Made by a program: the position numbers and the translations under genes. Positions 24,696 to 33,310 of a DNA stretch of 57,530 nucleotides are shown here, in pieces. Source of the stretch: Gallionella sp. GTDB lineage: Bacteria > Pseudomonadota > Gammaproteobacteria > Burkholderiales > Gallionellaceae. Location of the stretch: positions 1-57,530 of the forward strand of contig JAUSMR010000214.1 of the NCBI GenBank assembly GCA_030645955.1. The letters are read 5' to 3'. The notes beneath the pieces are model-generated. The model had not been told where the DNA came from. It worked only from the letters and a program-made list of their open reading frames with translations, and did no database searches. Numbering within the stretch: the first letter of the stretch is position 1; the number at the start of each line of letters is the position of its first letter.

Positions 24696-27089
24696 ATGGC
24701 AGTAGTTAACCAAACAGTCGCAAAGGATGCAAATACTCCTTTGAACGAATTCGATCCACGGTCTGGTTCAGTAGTTGAACGGGCTCTTTTCAACCATCGG
24801 CTGTTCATCCTCCTTTTCTGTGCGGTGGTGACGGTTTTGCTCGGCTGGAGCGCCAGTAGTCTGCGCGTCAACGCGAGCTTTGAGAAGATCATCCCTAAGA
24901 GCCATCCGTACATCGCAAACTATCTCCAAAATCGAGAAGAACTTGGGGGTCTTGGCAACGCCGTGCGCATCGCCGTGGCGACGACGGGTGAGTCCATATA
25001 TGACCCGAATTACCTGAAGGTACTCCAGCAGTTAAGCGACGAAGTCTTTCTTATCCCGGGCGTCGATCGGCGCAATATGAAGTCGCTGTGGACTCCGAAC
25101 ACTCGATGGGTCGGCGTTACTGAGGACGGCTTGGAGGGAGGGCCTGTCATTCCCGAGGTGTACGACGACTCGATCGGGAGCCTGACGAAGTTACGTTTGA
25201 ACGTTGAGCGCAGCAACGAGATTGGTCAACTGGTGGCCTTGGATCAACGGTCTTCAATTGTTTATCTGCCTTTGTTGTCGATGGACGAGAACGGTGTTCC
25301 GCTGGACTATGCACGTGTCTCTGATGCTCTAGAGAATCTCAGGCATAAGTACCAGAGTAATACCGTGAGCATTCACATTACCGGCTTTGCCAAGGTCATG
25401 GGTGACTTGATCGAGGGGATTTGGCAAATATTGGTGTTCTTCACTGCAGCAGTGGGCATTACTACGGCGATGCTGTACGCCTACACACGGTGTGTACGCA
25501 GTGCAGTGTTAGTTGTTAGCTGTTCGCTGGTTGCCGTGCTTTGGCAAATGGGGTTGATGCCTTTGTTGGGCTACGAGTTGGACCCATACTCCGTGCTGGT
25601 GCCTTTCCTTGTCTTTGCGATCGGTATGAGCCACGGCGCTCAGAAAATGAACGGCATCATGCAGGACATCGGCCGCGGTGCTGATCGCTTGGTCGCTGCG
25701 CGCTACACGTTCAGGCGTCTCTTTCTTGCGGGACTTACTGCGCTGCTGTGCGATGCCGTTGGCTTTGGCGTCCTGATGGTGATCGACATCCAGGCGATCC
25801 GAGACCTGGCGTTCATTGCCAGCCTCGGCGTTGCAGTGTTGATCTTCACCAACCTGATCCTATTACCGGTACTCCTGAGCTATGTGGGCGTAAGTCCAGC
25901 AGCGGCCAGACGCAGTCTTAAGGACGAGTTGGCGGACGAGCGGGGCGCGGCGCGACACCCGCTGTGGAGACTGCTGGACTTGTTCACCCGGCGACGCTGG
26001 GCGACAGGCGCCGTTGCGACCTCGCTGCTCCTTGGTACAGCGGGCTTTGTGGTTGCGCAGCGCTTGAAGATCGGCGATTTGGATCCCGGTGCGCCTGAGT
26101 TGCGCGCCGACAGTCGCTATAACCGTGACAACGCCTACATGACCGCCCACTATGGTGCCAGCAGTGATGCCTTTGTAGTAATGGTCAAGACACCGGATGG
26201 CGAGTGCAGTTCATATGACACCTTGAAGCGGCTCGACGCGCTCGAGTGGAGAATGCGTGCACTGCCGGGAGTGGAGGATACGAACTCGCTGGCACTGCTG
26301 AGCCGACGCGTGCTAGCGGGGCTGAATGAGGGAAGCGCCAAGTGGTATGAGCTAATCAACAACCAGGCGATGCTCAACACGATCATTGCCGGTGCGCCCC
26401 GGGGGCTCTACAACGACACCTGCAGTCTGTTGACGCTGACGGCCTACCTGAAGGACCACAAGGCCGACACGCTTGCCAGCGTGGTCAACGAGGTGGAGGC
26501 CTTCGCGCACGACAACAACTCCGAACGAGCCCAGTTCCTCCTCGCCGCCGGCAATTCAGGCATTGAGGCGGCGACGAACATCGTCGTCAGGGAAGCCAAC
26601 CGCCAGATGCTGTTCTGGGTCTATGGAGCCGTGATCGTGTTGTGTGCCATCACCTTCCGCTCCTGGCGCGCGGTGCTGTGTGCCGTACTGCCGCTGATTC
26701 TGACCTCGGTGCTGTGTGAGGCGTTGATGGTTGCGCTGAACATCGGTGTGAAAGTGGCGACCTTGCCCGTGATTGCTTTGGGGGTGGGTATCGGGGTCGA
26801 CTATGCGCTCTACGTCATGAGCATTTTGCTGACAAGTTTGAAAGCCGGAGACAGCCTCTCTGATGCTTACTATCGAGCGTTGCTCTTCACGGGAAAAGTT
26901 GTGCTCTTGACGGGTATCACGCTTGCCTTGAGCGTTGTCATCTGGGTGTTTAGTCCCATCAAGTTTCAGGCTGACATGGGGTTGCTTCTCGCCTTCATGT
27001 TCATCGGCAACATGGCTGGTGCACTCGTTCTGCTGCCCGCTCTGTCGTACTTCCTGCTAAAGCCACATACTGATAGGAAACAGCCATGA
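24696..27089 (+). CDS. RND-superfamily (MMPL type) transporter
   Basis: A 797-residue inner-membrane protein. It has TM1 near residue 30-52, a large periplasmic loop, a block of TMs about 235-400 with the GYELDPYSVLVPFLVFAIGMSHG segment, a second periplasmic loop, and a C-terminal TM block with LPVIALGVGIGVDYALYVMSI, the conserved GxGVDYxL proton-relay region. It is shorter than HAE-type pumps and matches the hydrophobe/amphiphile MMPL-like type, which exports lipid-like molecules. The start is the ATG of MAVVNQ; a GTG three codons earlier overlaps the upstream stop. It overlaps the next gene by ATGA. It is proposed to work with the DUF1302/1329 and YCF48 proteins. Confidence 0.9.
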   Translation: MAVVNQTVAKDANTPLNEFDPRSGSVVERALFNHRLFILLFCAVVTVLLGWSASSLRVNASFEKIIPKSHPYIANYLQNREELGGLGNAVRIAVATTGESIYDPNYLKVLQQLSDEVFLIPGVDRRNMKSLWTPNTRWVGVTEDGLEGGPVIPEVYDDSIGSLTKLRLNVERSNEIGQLVALDQRSSIVYLPLLSMDENGVPLDYARVSDALENLRHKYQSNTVSIHITGFAKVMGDLIEGIWQILVFFTAAVGITTAMLYAYTRCVRSAVLVVSCSLVAVLWQMGLMPLLGYELDPYSVLVPFLVFAIGMSHGAQKMNGIMQDIGRGADRLVAARYTFRRLFLAGLTALLCDAVGFGVLMVIDIQAIRDLAFIASLGVAVLIFTNLILLPVLLSYVGVSPAAARRSLKDELADERGAARHPLWRLLDLFTRRRWATGAVATSLLLGTAGFVVAQRLKIGDLDPGAPELRADSRYNRDNAYMTAHYGASSDAFVVMVKTPDGECSSYDTLKRLDALEWRMRALPGVEDTNSLALLSRRVLAGLNEGSAKWYELINNQAMLNTIIAGAPRGLYNDTCSLLTLTAYLKDHKADTLASVVNEVEAFAHDNNSERAQFLLAAGNSGIEAATNIVVREANRQMLFWVYGAVIVLCAITFRSWRAVLCAVLPLILTSVLCEALMVALNIGVKVATLPVIALGVGIGVDYALYVMSILLTSLKAGDSLSDAYYRALLFTGKVVLLTGITLALSVVIWVFSPIKFQADMGLLLAFMFIGNMAGALVLLPALSYFLLKPHTDRKQP

Positions 27090-28165
27090 TACAGAAGCGA
27101 CGACTCCAATTCTTCGGTGGCACCACCACGGTTAGGCGGATCATCATGAAGGTAAGCTGCGGCTTACGCCAGCCATTTCGTACCTTGGCCCACTTGATGG
27201 CGACCGCAGCATGCGCGAGCGCACTGGCCCAGCCAGCCGAGATACCTGCGACCAAGGAGGGCACACGCGCCTTCACGCTTGGCACGCAGGGTGGTCCGAA
27301 CCCCTCGCGCAAGCGCGCTCAACCTGCTAATGCGGTGGTAGTGGGCGGTAACATTTACCTCGTCGACGCAGGGAATGGCGTGGTACAGCAGATGGTCAAG
27401 GCTGGACTGGACTATCGTCGTGTTCACCAGATTTTCATTACGCACAACCACGACGATCACAACGCCGACTGGGGTACTCTGATGGGTCTTCAGTGGTCAA
27501 CCGGGCGGCGAATGGCGGTCCATGTCTTCGGTCCGAATGGAACCGAGTCGATGCTGAAAGGATTTCTGCAGTATTTCGAACCGAATGCGCGCATTCGACG
27601 CGCTGATGCCAGGGTCCCTGATGCGCCACAAGACCTGTTTCGAGCCCATGACATTCGTGACGGCGGCCTTGTCTACCAGGACGAGCATGTCAAGGTGACG
27701 GCTATGGAGGTATGCCATTTCCACTTTGACAAGGTATCACCTCCGGAAGGTGGACCGCACAAGTCATTCGCGTACCGTTTCCAGACAGCGGACAGGGTCG
27801 TTGTCTTCAGTGGCGACACGGGCAAGTGCGCTAGCCTAGTCGACTTTGCTCGTGACGCAGATCTTCTGATCCACGAGGTCGTGGTCCTGCCCTTGATTGA
27901 AGACAGCCTGCGTAAGTATTTCTCATCCCAGCCGGGGAAGGCTCCCCCTCCGGGCCTTGTCGCTGATCTGATGCGCCACATGGCAGAAGACCATACTACA
28001 CCTGAGGACATCGGCAAGCTGGCCACAGCCGCGCGGGTCAAGAAGGTGGTTCTCTCGCACTTTGTTCCTGGCCGCGACAGCGACCCGGACGAAGCCTATG
28101 TCGATGGTGTCAAGAAGTACTACACAGGCCCGATTGTTGCTGCGCGGGACTTGATGGAATTTTGA
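27086..28165 (+). CDS. Exported metallo-beta-lactamase-fold hydrolase
   Basis: A 359-residue protein with an N-terminal export signal ending near ASALAQ. The metal site THNHDDHNAD is the classic HxHxDH motif, followed by further candidate ligands at CHFHFD, FSGDTG and LSHFVPG. The arrangement resembles RNase Z-like or arylsulfatase-like MBL proteins that cleave phospho- or sulfo-esters or lactones. Substrate unknown. It starts within the stop codon of the RND gene (ATGA), so it is translationally coupled. If the in-frame MKVSCG at 27146 is used, the signal peptide looks more regular. Confidence 0.85.
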   Translation: MIQKRRLQFFGGTTTVRRIIMKVSCGLRQPFRTLAHLMATAACASALAQPAEIPATKEGTRAFTLGTQGGPNPSRKRAQPANAVVVGGNIYLVDAGNGVVQQMVKAGLDYRRVHQIFITHNHDDHNADWGTLMGLQWSTGRRMAVHVFGPNGTESMLKGFLQYFEPNARIRRADARVPDAPQDLFRAHDIRDGGLVYQDEHVKVTAMEVCHFHFDKVSPPEGGPHKSFAYRFQTADRVVVFSGDTGKCASLVDFARDADLLIHEVVVLPLIEDSLRKYFSSQPGKAPPPGLVADLMRHMAEDHTTPEDIGKLATAARVKKVVLSHFVPGRDSDPDEAYVDGVKKYYTGPIVAARDLMEF

Positions 28166-28389
28166 TGCGTACGCTTGGTTTCGCCGACAGGTTGATGGCA
28201 ACGCGGGCATCTTGCCGATCAGAACATATTTTCTTGAAGCTGAACCATGCAGCCGCAGGTTGCAGATTGGAGATATATGAAACACAAGCGACTGATGAGT
28301 GTCAATGATGTGGGCCATCATGCCGAAGCTGGGTAGCGCGGACTGGCGCAAGAAGACACGGCCGACCGCGACGAGACACGATCAAGCTA

Positions 28390-28956
28390 ATGAGTGAGGC
28401 TTACAACATGGGCTCTGACGACACGATGCTGGGTCTTCCTATCTGGTGTGCGTCTGACGTGGCCGGGGCCATGCAGTTCTGTAGCGACGTTGCTGATATG
28501 TTGATTTGCGTCTGTGCGAACTCTGAAGTCTTCAAATTTGAGTTGCCAAGGCCTTTCTGGGCCGAGATTAGCGTGGCAAAGTACGTGAACATTGGAATCC
28601 AGATGGCTGATTTGGCGATCAGCACGCAGCACATCCGTGTCTTGGCGAACGACATGGACTACTCCGCGGCTGCCCGGATGGTTCCGGAGATCATGACCGC
28701 GTTCTGGACAGGTGGCGCGGTGTACGACCCTGTTCCTGCTTGGCAATTGCACAACGAGGTAGAAAAAGCTAAGCAGACTGGAGATTGGACACGCACCTAC
28801 AAGATAACCGTTGACATGGTCGCATCCATTGCTATGGTCTTCCCGAAAGGGTCGTTCAAGGAATTCTTGACCTGCAACCTCGATATTAAAGAAGCGCGTA
28901 TGCGTGCTGGTTGGATGAAACTAGGCCCATACCGCCCGTCGTGTCACGTAGTGCCC
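28390..28956 (+). pseudogene. Broken NahE-type hydratase-aldolase
   Basis: The frame reads TMLGLPIWCA, FCSDVADMLICVCANSEVFK, ELPRPFWAEISVAKYVNIGI, ARMVPEIMTAFWTGGAV, KGSFKEFLTCN and MKLGPYRPSCHVVP. This is the C-terminal 60% of a trans-o-hydroxybenzylidenepyruvate hydratase-aldolase. The first 120 or so residues with the substrate motif are missing, and several residues before the AKYV lysine are deleted. After about residue 190 homology stops but the frame runs on to 29172. It is closer to the naphthalene-type enzymes than the intact paralogue at 16208, so two different aldolases once coexisted. Confidence 0.75.
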
Positions 28957-29237
28957 CGGAACGCATTGCATGCGAAAAATAGGCCAACATTTGCACGCGT
29001 TATTCGGAGCAGCCGGGCCAATTGCCAAAAAGGCAGGTCAAAAGAAATAGACCCGCGTGAACGCATATCCGTATGTATATCTCGACATTGCGTCTATTTT
29101 TCCAATAAAGCCATCAATAACCGGGAGCGCGAATTGCACTTCTGGTGCCAGCTACTGCTGGCGCGTTCCTAGCAAGATCCGCGCGCACTGGCTGAAACCT
29201 CACCCCCCTTTACAGCGCCTAACCGTTACAGACTCAA
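28957..29237. other. Gap before the aldehyde dehydrogenase
   Basis: Read-through of the broken aldolase frame and about 65 bases of leader. No separate gene or clear promoter recognised. Confidence 0.4.
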
Positions 29238-30710
29238 ATGAAAAACAAGTTGCAATCGACCGATCCTCGTCTTCCAGCCTGTCGAGACCTCTTCTACGGC
29301 GGCCAATGGCACCGGCCACATGGAGGCTATGGTCGCACTGTCGACCCGGCTACGCAGAATGATCTCGGCCCGGTGGCCGAGGCCGATGCTGTTGATGTCG
29401 ATGCTGCAGTGCGCGCCGCGCACACCGCTTTCCAATCCTGGCGCAGGGTGGCACCGTCTGAGCGTTCACGCATGCTGCGCACGCTTGCCGACCGTTTACG
29501 TACGGACGCTCACATATTCGGTTGGCTCGACGCGCTGAACTGCGGCAATCCTGTAAGGGAGATGGCGCGTGACGCACATGCTGCAGCTGCGCAAATTGAC
29601 TATTTCGCCGGCTTGGTGCGAGAGCTAAAAGGGGAGACCTTGCCTGTCGGCGACGGGGCACTCAACTACTCGATGCGCGAGCCCTATGGGGTGGTGGCTC
29701 GCATTGTCGCCTACAACCATCCACTGATGTTTCTGGCCGGCAAGTTGGCCCCGGCGATCGCTGCCGGTAACACCGTGGTCCTGAAGCCGCCGGTACAGGC
29801 GCCGCTGTCGGGATATAGGCTCGCTGAGATCGTGGCTGAGATCTTCCCGCCCGGTGTTGTCAATATCGTCAGTGGCGATCGAGCCTGCGGGGAAGCGCTG
29901 GTGGCTCATCCGCTGGTGCGAAAGGTGGCGTTGATCGGCTCCACGGCTACTGGTGTTGCAATCCTCAAGTCGGCAGCCGATAAAGTAATGCCGGCATCGC
30001 TCGAACTGGGCGGCAAGAACCCGCTGATCATCTGCCCCGACGCTGACATTGAGCTAGCGATCGCCGGCGCGGTCAACGGCATGAACTTCACTTGGGCGGG
30101 CCAAAGCTGCGGCTCGACGTCGCGCTGCTTCGTCCACCGCTCCATCTACGATAAGGTGCTTGATGGAATGCGATCGCTCATCGCGACCCAGCATCGCTGT
30201 GGCCTGCCAACCGACCCGTTGACGACGATGGGCTGTCTGGTCTCGAAGGCTCAATTCGACAAAGTAATGGGCTTCATCAACGACGCGCACGCAGAGGGCG
30301 CGCGTCTGGTGTGCGGCGGAAAGCGCGCGGCAGACCCGGCGCTGGCGAATGGCTGGTTCGTCGAGCCCACCGTGTTTGCCGATGTTACGCCGGCGATGCG
30401 CTTGTTCAGAGAAGAGGTGTTCGGCCCGGTGCTGGCTGTCGTACCTTGGAATGATGAAGAAAGCCTGCTCGAGCAGGTCAATGGGCTCGACTATGGCCTC
30501 ACAGCGTCGATCTGGACACGCGATCTTGCGCGCGCGCATCGCCTGGCGGCCCGCGTCGAGTCGGGCTACGTCTGGATCAACCACGCCAGTTCGCACTTCG
30601 TCGGTGCCGAGTTCGGCGGTTACAAAACATCTGGCCTTGGCCGAGAGGAAGGACTGTCGGAGCTATTGGCGTGGACGCAGACCAAAAACATATATGCCGC
30701 GCTCGATTGA
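29238..30710 (+). CDS. Aldehyde dehydrogenase (NAD-dependent, ALDH family)
   Basis: 490 residues, normal length. The cofactor and active-site motifs are intact: VARIVAYNHPLMFLAGKLAP, AAGNTVVLKPPVQAPLS, IGSTATG, the general base in LELGGKNP, the catalytic Cys in GQSCGSTSR, and FREEVFGPVLAVVPW. It oxidises an aldehyde to the carboxylate with NAD(P). The neighbouring aldolase relic and the intact hydratase-aldolase suggest an aryl aldehyde substrate, as salicylaldehyde dehydrogenase does in naphthalene pathways. GC-rich codon use resembles the 53-57 kb core genes more than the adjacent relics. Confidence 0.92.
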   Translation: MKNKLQSTDPRLPACRDLFYGGQWHRPHGGYGRTVDPATQNDLGPVAEADAVDVDAAVRAAHTAFQSWRRVAPSERSRMLRTLADRLRTDAHIFGWLDALNCGNPVREMARDAHAAAAQIDYFAGLVRELKGETLPVGDGALNYSMREPYGVVARIVAYNHPLMFLAGKLAPAIAAGNTVVLKPPVQAPLSGYRLAEIVAEIFPPGVVNIVSGDRACGEALVAHPLVRKVALIGSTATGVAILKSAADKVMPASLELGGKNPLIICPDADIELAIAGAVNGMNFTWAGQSCGSTSRCFVHRSIYDKVLDGMRSLIATQHRCGLPTDPLTTMGCLVSKAQFDKVMGFINDAHAEGARLVCGGKRAADPALANGWFVEPTVFADVTPAMRLFREEVFGPVLAVVPWNDEESLLEQVNGLDYGLTASIWTRDLARAHRLAARVESGYVWINHASSHFVGAEFGGYKTSGLGREEGLSELLAWTQTKNIYAALD

Positions 30711-31081
30711 AAACATGATGTAACTTTGTTGCTGCCGACGTGAGCTTGATCAGGAGTGCCGAAGTTGACTGACTATGTGCCATGGGTCTACAGGTCGCCA
30801 CTTCCGCATCACCGAAGGGCGCTTCGTGGCTGTGGCAATTACCTCCAACGAGATGCTCCAGGGTGTGGCGATGGTGAACTTTAATTTCCCGAGTTCACCG
30901 GCCAACGCTGTGGCATGGGCCATGCCCGACCCGATGACCAACAACTACCGCTACATGCTCGGTCGCGGGTGCATTGAAGCGCTTGGGCGAATCCCCCTAC
31001 AAACACAGCCTCCCGCAAATGACGCTGAAACTAGGCAGCATTGTTTGAACAAAAGCCCACTGACGTAAACAGGAGAGTCAC
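30711..31081. other. Gap with one unrecognised open frame (30775-31068)
   Basis: The frame would encode 97 residues, including AWAMPDPMTNNYRYMLGRGC, which looks protein-like but matches nothing I recognise. It has no ribosome site and is probably a gene remnant. Confidence 0.35.
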
Positions 31082-31405
31082 ATTAAAATCACTCGAAAGC
31101 TGCTTGCGCTTGTCGCCATCGCCGCGAGCCTGCCGGCCTCTGCGAACGACGTTGATGCAGCCATGGCCATCGTCAAAAGGAATGGCTGCTTGACCTGCCA
31201 TGGACTACAAACAAAAATGGTGGGGCCGTCATGGCAGGATGTTGGGAAAAAGTACGCCAGTGACGGAGAAGCGGAAAACCGGCTGGTGACCAAGGTGAAG
31301 AAGGGGAGTAAGGGTGTGTGGGGCGAGGTAACAATGCCACCCAATGTCACAGTTAAGGATGCCTACATCCGGACCCCGGCTAAGTTTGTGCTGACGCTGA
31401 GGTAG
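31082..31405 (+). CDS. Small c-type cytochrome (c551/c552 class), ATT start
   Basis: 107 residues. Residues 1-22 form a signal peptide (KITRKLLALVAIAASLPASA), and the mature part has the haem motif CLTCH, the GPSW segment after it, and VTMPPN with the Met ligand. This is the compact single-haem periplasmic electron carrier fold. The only start that includes the signal peptide is ATT at 31082, six bases after AGGAG. The first in-frame ATG (31163) would delete the signal peptide and strand the haem site in the cytoplasm. Either ATT is used or an ATG has mutated. It may serve as electron acceptor for the locus's dehydrogenases. Confidence 0.8.
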   Translation: MKITRKLLALVAIAASLPASANDVDAAMAIVKRNGCLTCHGLQTKMVGPSWQDVGKKYASDGEAENRLVTKVKKGSKGVWGEVTMPPNVTVKDAYIRTPAKFVLTLR

Positions 31406-31422
31406 CCCCACGGGATAACGTC

Positions 31423-32034
31423 ATGAGCTTAACAAGCGCTGTGCATGTGCCCGCTATCGCTGACCGGGCGCGGGATGCTCTGGATTTCCTGGGTCGACGT
31501 TTCTCTGTGGGTCCCAAATACCTGGCTCACCCGGCACCTACCTCATGCGAGTTATTTCAGGCGGCGTGCATCGCCCTGCGAGCCCCGGATCATGGCAACC
31601 TGCAGCCGTTTCGCTTTGTCGCGGTACGGGACCAACAGCGTGAAGCGTTGGGAGCATTGTTTGCGGCAGATGCCCAGCAACGCGGCCAGACACCAGAGGG
31701 AATTGAATGGGCGCGTCAGCGCGCCAACAATGGCCCTGCACTGGTCGCTTTGGTTGGCAAGATTCACGTGGTCACGCCCGGTGTCCCAGAACACGAACAG
31801 TGGCTGTGCATCGGCGCCGGTCTGATGAATTTCCTCAATGCCCTGCACCTCATGGGCTATGGCGCCAAAACCCTCAGTGGCGCTTCCATTGAAAGCACGG
31901 ATATTCAGCGTGCTTTCTGTTTGGAAGGTGAAAGACTGCTTGCATGGATCGTGATCGGTACACCGAATCGAACGACTCACACCAAGCGAATGGATGATGC
32001 TTCTCGGATCATGTCCGAATGGACAGGCTCTTAA
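31423..32034 (+). CDS. Nitroreductase-family flavoprotein
   Basis: A 203-residue FMN protein of the NfsA/FRP fold. Motifs: ALRAPDHGNLQPFRFVAV (FMN phosphate contact, usual R-x-x-P-S-x-x-N-x-Q-P-x-x-F), GAGLMNFLNALHLMGYGAKT, and LAWIVIGTP at the end. It resembles YdjA-type small nitroreductases with GNLQPW-like loops. It could reduce nitroaromatics, quinones or enones with NAD(P)H. It starts 17 bases after the cytochrome stop, so the two are probably in one transcript. A small hairpin (GTGAGA / TCTCAC) follows about 25 bases after its stop. Confidence 0.85.
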   Translation: MSLTSAVHVPAIADRARDALDFLGRRFSVGPKYLAHPAPTSCELFQAACIALRAPDHGNLQPFRFVAVRDQQREALGALFAADAQQRGQTPEGIEWARQRANNGPALVALVGKIHVVTPGVPEHEQWLCIGAGLMNFLNALHLMGYGAKTLSGASIESTDIQRAFCLEGERLLAWIVIGTPNRTTHTKRMDDASRIMSEWTGS

Positions 32035-32204
32035 AACATGGGGCTCAGCCCGGGGAGTGAGATGCATCTCTCTCACGGAAGACGCGCCAACGAAAAATAT
32101 TGGTACTTTCTACCCTTGGACTATGGTTTACATAGAAGTTTGTGAGGGTTTCGTTGAATAAAACGATTGAAATCGAGTGGGAAAAATGTCTCAATTTACG
32201 CATC

Positions 32205-32438
32205 TCAATTTCTCACCTTATGACTCTCTCTACAGTACGTGTACAGCCAGAGCGTCTCGTGATCCATGGTCACACCAGCTTGCTGCCATTGCAGAACCCG
32301 CCGGACAGCGAAGGCGTGTCGAAGGTCATGGATACATGGTTGAGGGCGATCGCCTTGCAGCTTCCATCCGAGTCGTTCACGCAAATGAAAAAATACGTTT
32401 TCAACTCCTTTTAACGACCTTACAAACATCAAGTCCAA
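32205..32438 (-). mobile_element. Remnant of a tyrosine recombinase (integrase)
   Basis: Minus-strand frame with FFHLRERLGW and IHDLRHAFAVRRVLQWQQAG. This is the conserved H-x-x-R box of phage-type integrases with the characteristic DLRHTFAxRR-x-L-x-W-x-x-x-G continuation seen in plasmid/island integrases. The upstream catalytic Arg and the C-terminal Tyr are missing; the frame ends in unrelated sequence. It marks a site where a mobile element once recombined near the right edge of the 28-32 kb block. Confidence 0.65.
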
Positions 32439-32639
32439 CGTAAATCGCTGTATCCCAATTCATGGTCGTCTCCTTTGATGGCTGAACGGTTAATCCACAG
32501 CATGTAGCTCGGCGCACTTCGGTATGGAACCTACGATGATGGAGATCGATCGCCTTACGTCAATAATTGGCGATCATGATGTCTAGGGATGTTCCCGCCC
32601 AGGTCGCTGGCGGTATTTTGCGCTGCCGGGGTTTTGGCG

Positions 32640-33098
32640 CTATGTTTCAATAGGAATGGGTGAGGGGAGCATGCTACGCTTGATCACGACCGGTGCGCCG
32701 CCGGTGTGCAGTTTCACCATCCATTGGGCCAGCGCCGAGTCTAGATAGTCCGCATGGCCCGGGAACCAGTCGGCTAGCGCTTTGGCGAGAGAGCGGCCCA
32801 CGGAGAAATCACCCTGTTCGACGAGTGGGATCACCTCGTTCACGGATTTTTGCACGGCGCGGTGCTCATCGTCATGACATTGCATTGCCGGGAAATTCGT
32901 GCTCTTCATCCACTTGAGTTCCTGCGAAAAATGGTCCTCGGCATGGCGCTCAAACGTCTTCAGATGCGCAAGCAGATCGGCATCCGGGCAGGTCAGCATC
33001 GCGTGCACAATACCCACGAACTCCTGATGCACAGCATCCATCGGACCAAACCCGAGCAGGAACGAGTCCGACCAAGACAACTCGTCAAATAGCTTCAT
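32640..33098 (-). CDS. Bacteriohemerythrin
   Basis: 152 residues starting MKLFDELSWSD with AGAGAGGT upstream; the longer frame is not needed. The pattern of an O2-binding hemerythrin is present: LGFGPMDAVHQEFVGIVHAM, ERHAEDHFSQELKWM and CHDDEHRAVQKSV, giving the His and acidic residues of a di-iron site. A WFPGHADYLDSALAQWM helix supplies another His. It could bind O2 or buffer its supply to the oxygenases. Operator copy 4 lies about 145 bases upstream, tying it to the same regulon. It is separate from the hemerythrin domain of the USP fusion next door. Confidence 0.88.
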   Translation of the reverse strand: MKLFDELSWSDSFLLGFGPMDAVHQEFVGIVHAMLTCPDADLLAHLKTFERHAEDHFSQELKWMKSTNFPAMQCHDDEHRAVQKSVNEVIPLVEQGDFSVGRSLAKALADWFPGHADYLDSALAQWMVKLHTGGAPVVIKRSMLPSPIPIET

Positions 33099-33241
33099 CA
33101 CATACCTCTCTGTAACTGTTTTACCAAACCCGCGGCCGGCAAAGCGGTGTGCGCACCACCATCGCCCCCTATTCATCAGCCATATCCATGACTCCGAACA
33201 ATTCATCGACGTTTAGGAACTCCAATGACAAGAGTAATTAA

Positions 33242-33261
33242 TATTGAACTATTTGTTAATA
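33242..33261. promoter_or_regulatory. Operator-like palindrome, copy 4 (one mismatch)
   Basis: TATTGA, spacer ACTATTTG, TTAATA. One base differs from the perfect form. It lies between the USP-hemerythrin gene and the hemerythrin gene, upstream of the latter on the minus strand. Confidence 0.6.
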
Positions 33262-33310
33262 GTGGAAGTTCCAATTCCGACCGTCTCGCTTGACATCGTC
33301 GAGCACCGAG

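Noticed and set aside
30775..31068. 97-residue ORF between aldehyde dehydrogenase and cytochrome c
   Set aside because: Protein-like in part but no ribosome site and no recognised family; kept only as a note in the gap entry.
32060..32082. Hairpin GTGAGA/TCTCAC after the nitroreductase gene as a terminator
   Set aside because: Only a 6-bp stem and no T-run; too weak to call.
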